Assembly (NCBI GenBank): GCA_050011095.1
Contig: JBEKJU010000120.1
Span: 1 to 19,351 of the forward strand
Source: JBEKJU01 sp050011095
GTDB lineage: Bacteria > Desulfobacterota > Syntrophorhabdia > Syntrophorhabdales > WCHB1-27
Direction: 5' to 3'
DNA length: 19,351 nucleotides
Shown: positions 1 through 5,922 of the stretch, one piece after another
How the letters are laid out: each line of letters opens with the position of its first letter
How positions within the stretch are numbered: position 1 is the stretch's first letter
The notes under the pieces: model-generated
What the model was told of the DNA's origin: nothing
Databases searched by the model: none
What the model saw: the letters and a program-made list of their open reading frames with translations, nothing else
Made by a program: the position numbers and the translations under genes

Positions 1-485
1 GTCAGCATAAGTTGCATGAGGTTACCCGAAAGGGCTCCAACCAGCCTCTGGGGCAGGCCGATCATCAGCCCGAGGAGCCTGCCGACAAGGACGCCCTTCC
101 CCGGTAACGTCGCGAGCGTGAGGATCTCAGCCGCCTTGATCCTCTTTGCGCCGAGAAGGCCCGCTTTCAGCTTGAGCTTCGGAATGTCCTTCGCCGTCGC
201 CGCGAGGACCTTGGCAACGCCCACGGGGTCTCCGTAGCTGTAGATGACCGCATTGGGACCCGTGAACTCGTCCTTAAGCGCCTCGGCCTGCGTTCCCGCC
301 GAGGCTATCTTCAGAAGCGTGTTCTTGGCGACCTTGAATTCTCCGCCTGCATTGTCAAGCTCCCTCCGGAGCTTCGAAATCTGGGCCACGTTCATGCCGC
401 TATATTCGGCAAGGAACAAGGCGCCGGCGCGGCTGAGCTTGCCCTCAAGCTCCTCCACCACTTTTTGTTTGGCCTTTCTTTCCAA
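1..485 (-). CDS. rplJ: 50S ribosomal protein L10, 3' end outside window
   Basis: L10 forms the base of the ribosomal stalk and binds L7/L12 dimers and 23S rRNA next to L11. The reverse-strand frame reads MERKAKQKVVEEL, then LFLAEYSGMNVAQISKLRREL and later KVAKNTLLKIA, typical of the L10 N-terminal domain; about 161 codons are visible before the window edge. The start is a TTG at 485: an in-frame TGA lies three codons upstream, so no earlier start is possible, and the only nearby ATG (495) is in another frame and stops quickly. A strong AAAGGAGG ribosome-binding site precedes it by about 11 bases. It follows rplA and an L10 leader RNA, so it is probably autoregulated by L10-L7/L12 binding. The non-ATG start is the only oddity. 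Confidence 0.93.
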   Translation of the reverse strand, partial: MERKAKQKVVEELEGKLSRAGALFLAEYSGMNVAQISKLRRELDNAGGEFKVAKNTLLKIASAGTQAEALKDEFTGPNAVIYSYGDPVGVAKVLAATAKDIPKLKLKAGLLGAKRIKAAEILTLATLPGKGVLVGRLLGLMIGLPQRLVGALSGNLMQLML

Positions 486-519
486 TGGTTTTCATCCCTC
501 CTTTCACAGGAATTATGTA

Positions 520-607
520 TGGAAAGCCAGAGAGACGAAAATGCACATACGGGTGTCTCGGCAGGCCGTACTCATTTAACCGGGAATGGCACCTGCTGTC
601 TCTGACT
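520..607 (-). ncRNA. L10 leader, autoregulatory mRNA element
   Basis: On the reverse strand the space between rplA and rplJ carries CAGAGACAGCAGGTGCC, then a GGTTAAAT segment, then CCTGCCGAGACACC, which is the conserved pattern of ribosomal L10 leaders. CAGGTGCC and the CCTGCCGAGA side fold into the kink-turn-containing arm, and the outer AGAGAC can pair with GTCTCT near 530 to close the structure. In the known family the L10-(L7/L12) complex binds this RNA and represses translation of rplJ-rplL. The placement, directly between rplA and the rplJ ribosome-binding site, fits. Exact ends are estimated from the pairing. Confidence 0.85.
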
Positions 608-613
608 CTTTCC

Positions 614-1318
614 CTACTTAACCAGACTTCTCACGTTGGTAGGATCTATTTTGACACCTGGACTCATGGTTTTTGAAATGGCCACGCCCTTCACGTATGT
701 GCCTTTGCTGGAGGCGGGCTTCAGCCTGATGACTGCGTCAAAAAGCGAGTTGATGTTCTCTGTCAGCTTCTCCTTGCCAAAGCTCCCCTTGCCCACGGGA
801 ACATGGAGGTTTCCTGCCTTGTCCACCCGGAATTCGACGCGGCCCGCCTTCACCTCGTTCACGGCCTTCGCCACATCGAAGGTGACCGTCCCGACCTTGG
901 GATTCGGCATGAGGCCCCTGGGGCCCAGTATCTTGCCGAGCTTGCTCACGGACCCCATCATATCCGGTGTCGCGACGGCCTTATCGAAATCGAGCCAGCC
1001 TTTCTGGATCTTCTCGATCAGGTCATCCGATCCGACATAATCGGCGCCCGCTTCCTCGGCCTCCTTTTCCTTCTGGCCCTTGGCAAAGACGAGGACCCTC
1101 ACCGTCTTCCCCAGCCCGTTAGGAAGCACCACGGAACCCCTGACCATTTGATCGGCGTGTCTCGGGTCGACGCCGAGCCGCATGGCCACCTCGACGGTCT
1201 CGTCAAATTTTCTTTCAGGCAGTTCGGACAGGACGTCGAGGGCCTCTTCGAGGGTATACCTCTTCTCCCTGTCCACCTTTTCCATCGCTTCCTTGTATTT
1301 CTTTGCCTTGTTTGCCAT
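614..1318 (-). CDS. rplA: 50S ribosomal protein L1
   Basis: L1 binds 23S rRNA at the mobile L1 stalk by the E site and helps release deacylated tRNA; in many bacteria it also represses its own mRNA. The product is 234 residues, the normal length. It starts MANKAKKYKEA and carries the hallmark stretch GKILGPRGLMPNPKVGTVT near residues 125-145 and the C-terminal KGTYVKGVAISKTMSPGVKID. I chose the ATG at 1318 because AGGAG sits eight bases upstream and family proteins start here; GTG 1327 and ATG 1324 would only add three or two residues. It lies 103 bp after rplK and is followed by the L10 leader and rplJ. No anomaly is seen. Confidence 0.97.
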   Translation of the reverse strand: MANKAKKYKEAMEKVDREKRYTLEEALDVLSELPERKFDETVEVAMRLGVDPRHADQMVRGSVVLPNGLGKTVRVLVFAKGQKEKEAEEAGADYVGSDDLIEKIQKGWLDFDKAVATPDMMGSVSKLGKILGPRGLMPNPKVGTVTFDVAKAVNEVKAGRVEFRVDKAGNLHVPVGKGSFGKEKLTENINSLFDAVIRLKPASSKGTYVKGVAISKTMSPGVKIDPTNVRSLVK

Positions 1319-1421
1319 TTCCATCACTCCTCAAAAAAGTAAAAACCACTGGATCAGTAATCTTCCCTTACTGTTCCATCGGAATCACCCTATCATCGAA
1401 TGTTTTTCGCTCGACTTCCTC

Positions 1422-1850
1422 TTAGTCCTCCGCTACCTCCAATCCCATGCTTCTCGCGGAGCCCTCCACGATCTTTACGGCCCCGGCCAGGTCCTTCGCG
1501 TTGAGATCGGGCATTTTCAGTTGCGCGATCTCCTCAAGCTGCGACTTTGTCACCTTCCCGACGGTCTCCTTCCTGGGGTTGTTCGCGCCCTTCGCCAGCT
1601 TCACCGCTTTCTTGAGGAGAAAGGAGACAGGCGGCGTCTTCGTGATAAACGTGAAGGTCCGATCCGAATATATCGTGATGAGCACAGGAATGATCGTCCC
1701 TTCCTGCGTCTTCGTCCTCTCGTTGAAGGCCTTGCAGAACTCCATTATGTTGACCCCGTGCTGACCGAGTGCCGGGCCGACCGGCGGTGACGGGGTTGCC
1801 TGTCCTGCGGACAACTGCAGCTTCACCATAGCGGCAACTTTCTTCGCCAT
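1422..1850 (-). CDS. rplK: 50S ribosomal protein L11
   Basis: L11 binds the GTPase-associated centre of 23S rRNA and takes part in factor binding and RelA activation. The 142-residue product has the usual length. The N-terminal domain includes KLQLSAGQATPSPPVGPALGQHGVNIMEFCKAFN, written here in two parts: a proline-rich PSPPVGPALGQ (about residues 20-30) and GVNIMEFCKAFN (33-44). The C-terminal RNA-binding domain ends in DLNAKDL and the GSARSMGLEV motif. It begins 14 bp after the nusG stop and precedes rplA, the standard secE-nusG-rplK-rplA order, so it is surely cotranscribed with them. Confidence 0.97.
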   Translation of the reverse strand: MAKKVAAMVKLQLSAGQATPSPPVGPALGQHGVNIMEFCKAFNERTKTQEGTIIPVLITIYSDRTFTFITKTPPVSFLLKKAVKLAKGANNPRKETVGKVTKSQLEEIAQLKMPDLNAKDLAGAVKIVEGSARSMGLEVAED

Positions 1851-1864
1851 CTTTTACAGCTCCT

Positions 1865-2395
1865 TTACATTTTTTCTATCTGCATAAAATCCAGCTCCAC
1901 GGGCGTCGTCCTCCCGAAGATGTTGAGGAGCACCTTCACCTTCCCCTTTTCAGGCTTGATCTCTTCGACGCTGCCCGTAAAATTCGAAAAGGGCCCGTCG
2001 ATCACCTTGACGTTGTCGCCCTTGTCGAAGCGGATCTTAGGCTTTATCTTTCCCTTCCCCTCCTGGATGGCGGACACGATATCCCTGATCTCCTCATCCG
2101 GAAGCGGGGTCGGTTTCATGCCGTAGCCGACGAAGCCGGTCACCTTCGGCGTATTCCGCACCAGGTACCACGTATCCTCGTTCATATCCATCTGCACGAT
2201 GATATAGCCGGGAAAGATGGTCCTCTGGGATTTCTTCGCCTGTCCCTTCACCCGCTCCATGATGACCTCGGAAGGGACGATGATCTCGGAGAATTGCGCC
2301 TCCATGCCGCTCGTCCTTATTCTCTCTTCAAGGCCCTCCTTGACTTTCTGCTCGTAGCCCGAATAGGTGTGAACCACGTACCATTTTTTATCCAT
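1865..2395 (-). CDS. nusG: Transcription termination/antitermination factor NusG
   Basis: NusG binds RNA polymerase through its NGN domain, reduces pausing, and couples transcription to Rho or to ribosomes through its KOW domain. The 176-residue product begins MDKKWYVVHTYSGYEQKV, the canonical NGN start, contains IFPGYIIVQM near residue 70, and has a C-terminal KOW segment FDKGDNVKVIDGPFSNF near 125-141. The frame stays open upstream to 2494, but that extension lies over secE and does not resemble NusG, so the ATG at 2395 is the start. It lies four bases after the secE stop, indicating translational coupling. Confidence 0.97.
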   Translation of the reverse strand: MDKKWYVVHTYSGYEQKVKEGLEERIRTSGMEAQFSEIIVPSEVIMERVKGQAKKSQRTIFPGYIIVQMDMNEDTWYLVRNTPKVTGFVGYGMKPTPLPDEEIRDIVSAIQEGKGKIKPKIRFDKGDNVKVIDGPFSNFTGSVEEIKPEKGKVKVLLNIFGRTTPVELDFMQIEKM

Positions 2396-2399
2396 CAAT

Positions 2400-2603
2400 T
2401 TATCCACGGAACAGCAGCTGGATGATCTTCGCCAGCCCCACATCGACCACGCCAAGGAAAACGGCGGCGATGATAACGGTGATGAGGACCACATAGGTAC
2501 CCTTCATGGTCTCCTTCCTCGAAGGAAACGTGACGCGCTTCGTCTCGAGGTAGACCTCCTTGAAATACTCCTTGACCGTGTCAACCGTTTTTTTTACGTT
2601 CAT
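2400..2603 (-). CDS. secE: Preprotein translocase subunit SecE
   Basis: SecE is the small clamp subunit of the SecYEG channel in the inner membrane. The product is 67 residues, the short single-span form usual outside Enterobacteria. An amphipathic segment with YFKEVYLETKRVTFPSRKET (about residues 13-32) holds the conserved W/R-V-x-x-P-S-R motif, and one hydrophobic helix follows (about 38-64, VVLITVIIAAVFLGVVDVGL). The start is ATG 2603, preceded by GGAGAGGGG; the frame is open further up, but there it runs over the tRNA-Trp gene. It is between tRNA-Trp and nusG in the normal order. Confidence 0.95.
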   Translation of the reverse strand: MNVKKTVDTVKEYFKEVYLETKRVTFPSRKETMKGTYVVLITVIIAAVFLGVVDVGLAKIIQLLFRG

Positions 2604-2621
2604 CCCCTCTCCGAATACAAG

Positions 2622-2695
2622 CAGGCCAGGAGGGATTCGAACCCCCAACACCCGGATTTGGAGTCCGGTGCTCTAACCGTTAGAGCTACTGGCCT
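2622..2695 (-). tRNA. tRNA-Trp (anticodon CCA)
   Basis: The reverse strand folds as a complete cloverleaf. The acceptor stem AGGCCAG pairs with CTGGCCT, the D arm is in AGCTCTAACGGTTAGAGC, the anticodon arm CCGGA-CTCCAAA-TCCGG shows anticodon CCA, and the T arm contains GGTTCGAATCC. The discriminator is G and the 3' CCA is not encoded. The 5' end lies just one base after the rpmG stop codon, and secE follows, so it must be cut from a mixed mRNA/tRNA transcript. Confidence 0.96.
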
Positions 2696-2696
2696 C

Positions 2697-2846
2697 CTAT
2701 TTCGTTTCCTTATGCGCCGTATGTTTCTTGCAGAACTTGCAGTATTTCTTCATTTCCAGCCGGTCCGGCGTCTTCTGCTTGTTTTTTGACGTTGTATAGT
2801 TCCTGTTCTTGCAATCGGAACAGGCAAGAATCACCAATTGCCTCAT
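2697..2846 (-). CDS. rpmG: 50S ribosomal protein L33
   Basis: L33 is a small zinc-ribbon protein near the ribosomal E site. The gene encodes 49 residues beginning MRQLVILACSDCKNRNYTTS and ending CKFCKKHTAHKETK. Two CxxC pairs (about C9/C12 and C36/C39) mark it as the zinc-binding (C+) form, and NYTT is the usual L33 motif. The start is ATG 2846, 16 bases after the tuf stop. The TAG stop is at 2697-2699, one base before the mature 5' end of tRNA-Trp, an extremely tight spacing for a message that has to be cut by RNase P. Its tuf-rpmG-tRNA-Trp-secE position is common. Confidence 0.96.
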   Translation of the reverse strand: MRQLVILACSDCKNRNYTTSKNKQKTPDRLEMKKYCKFCKKHTAHKETK

Positions 2847-2862
2847 CGTTCGCTACCCTCTC

Positions 2863-4035
2863 CTACTCTGTTATCTCCGTTACGACCCCTGCGCCGACCG
2901 TCTTCCCGCCCTCCCTGATGGCGAAGCGAAGCTCCTTTTCGAGGGCGACGGGGGTCACGACGGGCATTATCATCTCCACCCCTTCGGGAAGCTTCACCAC
3001 ACCGGTCACGTCGGTGGTGCGGAGGTAGAACTGGGGGCGGTACCCCGTGAAGAAGGGGGTGTGTCTCCCTCCCTCTTCCTTGGTGAGCACGTAGACCTCG
3101 GCCTTGAACGTGGTATGGGGGGTGATCGATCCGGGCTTTGCCAGGACCTGTCCCCTCTCCACGTCGTCTTTCTTGGTGCCCCGGAGGAGGACGCCGATAT
3201 TGTCGCCGGCCTGACCCTGGTCGAGGATCTTCCTGAACATCTCGACGGATGTCGCCACCGTCTTCTGGGTCGGTCTGAAGCCGATGATCTCCACCTCTCC
3301 ACCCGGCTTGATGACGCCCCTCTCCACCCTGCCCGTCACGACGGTGCCCCGGCCGGAGATCGTGAAGACGTCCTCGATGGGCATGAGGAAGGGCTTCTCC
3401 GTATCGCGGACAGGCTCGGGGATGTAGGAGTCGCACGCATCCAGGAGCTCGAAGATGCTCTTGCAGTGGGGGCAGTCGGGCTTCCCGTCGCCGCATTCCA
3501 GGGCCTTCAGGGCAGAGCCCTTGATGATGGGAATCTTCTCTCCCGGAAACTCGTAGGCCGTGAGAAGCTCCCGAAGCTCAAGCTCCACAAGCTCGATCAG
3601 CTCGGGGTCATCCACCATGTCCACCTTGTTCAGGTAGACCACGATGTAGGGGACGCCGACCTGCCGGGCAAGGAGGATATGCTCCCTCGTCTGGGGCATG
3701 GGGCCGTCGTTCGCGCCGACGACAAGGATCGCCCCGTCCATCTGGGCGGCGCCGGTGATCATGTTCTTGATATAGTCCGCATGGCCCGGACAGTCCACAT
3801 GGGCATAGTGACGGTTCTCCGTCTCGTACTCCACATGGGCCGTCGCAATGGTGATACCCCTTTCCTTTTCCTCTGGGGCCTTATCTATCTGATCGAAGGG
3901 AATCCATTCCGCCATCCCCTTATTCGCCAGGCATCTCGTGATCGCGCTCGTCAGGGTCGTCTTCCCATGGTCGATATGGCCTATTGTCCCGATATTGACA
4001 TGGGGTTTTTTCCGTTCAAACTTCTTCTTAGCCAT
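2863..4035 (-). CDS. tuf: Elongation factor Tu with a shortened domain 3
   Basis: EF-Tu is the GTPase that carries aminoacyl-tRNA to the ribosome. The 390-residue product has all G motifs: GHIDHGKT (19-26), RGITIATAHVEYET with the switch-I Thr, DCPGH (81-85), NKVD (136-139) and SAL (174-176). A cysteine-rich insert, C181-x6-C188-x2-C191, lies just after SAL. Domain 2 (GRGTVVTGRVERG) and the C-terminal FAIREGGKTVGAGVV are normal. The oddity is in domain 3: after EMIMP (residue 358) the sequence goes directly to VVTPVALE, where the family has GDN plus about eight more residues. Roughly nine codons are missing in frame at about 2961/2962. I chose ATG 4035 because GGAGG lies upstream and MAKKKFERKKPHVNIGTIGH is the canonical start. 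Either this copy is impaired or the assembly is wrong here. Confidence 0.95.
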   Translation of the reverse strand: MAKKKFERKKPHVNIGTIGHIDHGKTTLTSAITRCLANKGMAEWIPFDQIDKAPEEKERGITIATAHVEYETENRHYAHVDCPGHADYIKNMITGAAQMDGAILVVGANDGPMPQTREHILLARQVGVPYIVVYLNKVDMVDDPELIELVELELRELLTAYEFPGEKIPIIKGSALKALECGDGKPDCPHCKSIFELLDACDSYIPEPVRDTEKPFLMPIEDVFTISGRGTVVTGRVERGVIKPGGEVEIIGFRPTQKTVATSVEMFRKILDQGQAGDNIGVLLRGTKKDDVERGQVLAKPGSITPHTTFKAEVYVLTKEEGGRHTPFFTGYRPQFYLRTTDVTGVVKLPEGVEMIMPVVTPVALEKELRFAIREGGKTVGAGVVTEITE

Positions 4036-4047
4036 AGAGAGCCTCCG

Positions 4048-4088
<41 letters not shown>

Positions 4089-4091
4089 ATC

Positions 4092-4168
4092 TGGAGCGGG
4101 AAACGGGATTCGAACCCGCGACCCTCAGCTTGGAAGGCTGACGCTCTGGCCAGCTGAGCTATTCCCGC
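4092..4168 (-). tRNA. tRNA-Gly (anticodon TCC)
   Basis: Complete cloverleaf on the reverse strand. GCGGGAA pairs with TTCCCGC, the D arm is AGCTCAGCTGGCCAGAGC, the anticodon loop CTTCCAA sits between TCAGC and GCTGA (anticodon TCC), and the T arm has GGGTTCGAATCCC. Discriminator T and an encoded CCA end it. Third functional tRNA in the array, upstream of the truncated tRNA-Thr and tuf. Confidence 0.96.
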
Positions 4169-4279
4169 CACTTGAACATATAGAGTTATCGACTCGGCGC
4201 CCTCACGGATCACCCCACGATCACCCGTGGACGGAACTCCCGACCTCGCAACCCCAACTCGTCTATAATAAAGAAGCGA

Positions 4280-4299
4280 GGGGCGCTCGTGCGCGCCCC
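4280..4299 (-). other. GC-rich hairpin inside the tRNA array
   Basis: The 150-bp space between tRNA-Tyr and tRNA-Gly is long for such an array. It contains a perfect 7-bp stem, GGGGCGC/GCGCCCC with a six-base loop. On the transcribed strand it is followed by TCGCTTCTTTATT, a weak T-rich tail. It could be a partial attenuator or a processing hairpin that trims expression between the upstream tRNAs and tuf. It lacks the solid U-tract of a strong terminator, so this is only a suggestion. Confidence 0.35.
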
Positions 4300-4318
4300 G
4301 CGCCTGTCAGCGATAAGA

Positions 4319-4403
4319 TGGTGGAGAGGGGAGGATTCGAACCTCCGAAGTCTGAGACAACAGATTTACAGTCTGCCCCCTTTGGCCGCTCGGGAACCTC
4401 TCC
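4319..4403 (-). tRNA. tRNA-Tyr (anticodon GTA)
   Basis: Class II tRNA of 85 bases on the reverse strand. GGAGAGG pairs with CCTCTCC, the anticodon loop has CTGTAAA (anticodon GTA), and a long variable arm TTGTCTCAGACTTC precedes the T arm GGAGGTTCGAATCCTCC. Discriminator A and an encoded CCA follow. It starts five bases after the end of tRNA-Thr(TGT). Confidence 0.96.
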
Positions 4404-4408
4404 CCCAG

Positions 4409-4481
4409 AGCTGGTGATGGGACTCGAACCCGCAACCTGCTGATTACAAATCAGCTGCTCTGCCTGTTGAGCTACACCAGC
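4409..4481 (-). tRNA. tRNA-Thr (anticodon TGT)
   Basis: Complete cloverleaf on the reverse strand. GCTGGTG pairs with CACCAGC, the D arm is AGCTCAACAGGCAGAGC, the anticodon loop TTTGTAA lies between CTGA and TCAG (anticodon TGT), and the T arm has GGGTTCGAGTCCC. Discriminator T; CCA is not encoded. It is the first gene of the operon, right behind the promoter. Confidence 0.95.
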
Positions 4482-4496
4482 TTTACTTAAAGCGGT

Positions 4497-4526
4497 ATTA
4501 TAATATAGGACGTGGGACAAAATCAA
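4497..4526 (-). promoter_or_regulatory. Sigma-70 promoter of the tRNA-tuf-secE-nusG-rpl operon
   Basis: On the reverse strand TTGATT (4526-4521) and a perfect TATAAT (4502-4497) are separated by 18 bases. The predicted start of transcription falls near 4489, a few bases before the 5' end of tRNA-Thr(TGT) at 4481. An AT-rich stretch (ATATATATTG) lies just upstream, as in strong stable-RNA promoters. A second weaker -10-like TATACT at 4578-4583 has no good -35. Confidence 0.7.
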
Positions 4527-4677
4527 TATATATGTGCGCCCAATCTCTCTATTCTTTACCAAAGAAGGGCTTTCATTAGTATATAACAAAATGCTCCCGA
4601 AGAAAAGACCCAAATCATAGCAGCGGGGCAACCCATGGGCCGGATGCATCGGCAGGGGCGGCGACCGCAGAAACCAG

Positions 4678-4706
4678 TTGACAATCTCAAGTCTTTATAG
4701 TTATAT
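4678..4706 (+). promoter_or_regulatory. Sigma-70-type promoter for the cysteine-rich small gene
   Basis: A consensus TTGACA (4678-4683) is followed after 17 bases by TTATAT (4701-4706). The start of transcription would be near 4713, about 30 bases before the ATG at 4742, leaving room for the strong GGGAGGTGA ribosome-binding site at 4727-4734. It is divergent from the tRNA-tuf promoter. Confidence 0.6.
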
Positions 4707-4741
4707 ATTGTCCTTAAAACCAAGAGGGAGGTGATGCCGTT

Positions 4742-5026
4742 ATGCAATGCCAAACGCAAAAACCCGGAGTGGAGTGCCTGTTCATGAAAAAGGCGGGCTG
4801 TACCTATAATGGCGGTAAGTGCCATCCGATCATAGAGAACTGTGAGGGGTGCACGAGGGCGCTTGAGTTCCCCGCAGGGAAATACTGCAGCAGTTTTCCT
4901 TCCCCGGCGCAAAAATGGCAGAATGCCAGCTGTACGATGGCAACGCACGTAAAGAAGGCTCAGAAGGCGGAGGATCAGAAAATCAATCCTCTGAAGGCCT
5001 CGAAGAGGAACGCGGGAAAGAAGTAG
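4742..5026 (+). CDS. PxxKW family cysteine-rich protein, function unknown
   Basis: The product is a 94-residue, basic, cysteine-rich protein: MQCQTQKPGVECLFMKKAGC at the start, then GGKCHPIIENCEGC, GKYCSSF, a PAQKW motif (the family's PxxKW) and ATHVKKAQKAEDQKINPLKAS near the end. Eight cysteines lie at about positions 3, 12, 20, 27, 34, 37, 49 and 64, spaced as if for metal binding. There is no signal peptide or membrane segment. I recognise it as the small protein family often found in sulfate-reducing and syntrophic Desulfobacterota; no activity is established. It has its own promoter and a strong GGGAGGTGA site, and lies 59 bp before rplM. The ribosomal neighbours might hint at a ribosome- or RNA-related role, but that is only inference. 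Confidence 0.88.
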   Translation: MQCQTQKPGVECLFMKKAGCTYNGGKCHPIIENCEGCTRALEFPAGKYCSSFPSPAQKWQNASCTMATHVKKAQKAEDQKINPLKASKRNAGKK

Positions 5027-5044
5027 TCCTTCAATTTCCTTGAC

Positions 5045-5072
5045 TTGACCTTACAAGTATATTACTTTTAAT
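5045..5072 (+). promoter_or_regulatory. Possible promoter for rplM-rpsI-argC
   Basis: TTGACC (5045-5050), 16 bases, TTTAAT (5067-5072) lie in an AT-rich gap before rplM. An overlapping TTGACT starts at 5040. The predicted transcript would start only a few bases before the rplM ATG and would lose the AAGGTG ribosome-binding site, so either the true -10 lies further upstream or rplM is read through from the gene before it. Confidence 0.3.
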
Positions 5073-5085
5073 CAAAGGTGCAGGG

Positions 5086-5532
5086 ATGGATACATTTTTC
5101 CCGAAAGATGGGGAACTGAACAAAAAGTGGTATGTGACGGATGCCGAAGCGGCTGTCCTCGGACGGTTGTCGGCGAAAATAGCCGCTATCCTGAGAGGGA
5201 AGCACAAGCCGATCTACACGCCCCACACGGATACCGGTGATTACGTGATCGTGATCAATGCGGAGAAGGTGCGGCTCACGGGCAACAAGCTGGAGCAGAA
5301 GACATACGCACGATACAGCGGCTATCCCGGAGGCCTCAGGGAGGTGAACGCGAGGACCCTTCTCGCGAAGAAACCGGAAGACGTCATCAAGCTTGCGGTG
5401 CGGGGTATGCTTCCCAAAAATGCCCTTGGAAGGAAGATGCTGAAGAAGCTGAAGGTATACAGGGGGAGTGAGCATCCTCACAAGGCACAGATGCCCGAGA
5501 CGCTGGATATCAAGGAGGTACGGCGTGCCTGA
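5086..5532 (+). CDS. rplM: 50S ribosomal protein L13
   Basis: L13 is an early-assembling 23S rRNA-binding protein. The 148-residue product has the usual beginning (MDTFFPKDGELNKKWYVTDA), the GRLSAKIAAILRGKHKP segment at about 27-43, DTGDYVIVINAEKVRLTG, and the RGMLPKNALGRKMLKKLKVY signature at about 105-125. The start ATG has AAGGTG five bases upstream. The 3' end overlaps the rpsI start by eight bases, the usual rplM-rpsI pair. Confidence 0.97.
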   Translation: MDTFFPKDGELNKKWYVTDAEAAVLGRLSAKIAAILRGKHKPIYTPHTDTGDYVIVINAEKVRLTGNKLEQKTYARYSGYPGGLREVNARTLLAKKPEDVIKLAVRGMLPKNALGRKMLKKLKVYRGSEHPHKAQMPETLDIKEVRRA

Positions 5533-5917
5533 GAAGAGGTATTACGCAACGGGGAAGAGAAAAACGGCCGTCGCGCGGGTCTGGATCAAGCAGGGCGCAG
5601 GGCAGTACGTCGTGAACGGAAGGCCCCTGGAAGACTACTTTCCCCTGGAAGAATGGCGACTTATGGTGAACAGGCCCTTCGTGATCACGGAGAATGCGGA
5701 GAAATTCGACGTGGTCGCCAACATTTACGGCGGCGGGGTTCCCGCCCAAGCCTGGGCCCTCGGACACGGAATAGCGAAAGCCCTTCTGGAATTCAACGGG
5801 GGCTTAAGGGGTCTCCTCAAGAAGCAGGGCCTCATCACGAGGGATCCCAGGGTCAAGGAAAGAAAGAAATACGGCAAGAAGGCCGCCCGGGCGAGCTTCC
5901 AGTTCTCCAAGAGATAA
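5525..5917 (+). CDS. rpsI: 30S ribosomal protein S9
   Basis: S9 sits in the 30S head, and its C-terminal tail reaches the P-site tRNA. The 130-residue product reads (M)PEKRYYATGKRKTAVARVW at the start and ends FQFSKR, the invariant tail. The start is a GTG at 5525 behind a perfect AAGGAGGT; the open frame upstream (to 5468) overlaps rplM and is not S9-like. One oddity: residues 73-80 read PAQAWALG where bacterial S9 normally has a SGQAGA(I/L)(R/K) block, so several near-invariant positions are changed without a frameshift. It is followed after five bases by argC. Confidence 0.95.
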   Translation: MPEKRYYATGKRKTAVARVWIKQGAGQYVVNGRPLEDYFPLEEWRLMVNRPFVITENAEKFDVVANIYGGGVPAQAWALGHGIAKALLEFNGGLRGLLKKQGLITRDPRVKERKKYGKKAARASFQFSKR

Positions 5918-5922
5918 GACCG

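Noticed and set aside
1319..1421. L1 autoregulatory binding site between rplK and rplA
   Set aside because: A GATGATAGGGTGATTCC segment loosely recalls L1 targets, but I could not build the required fold with confidence.
5653..5922. 90-codon upstream extension of argC
   Set aside because: It lies inside rpsI in another frame and does not resemble any ArgC N-terminus; ATG 5923 begins the nucleotide-binding domain as expected.
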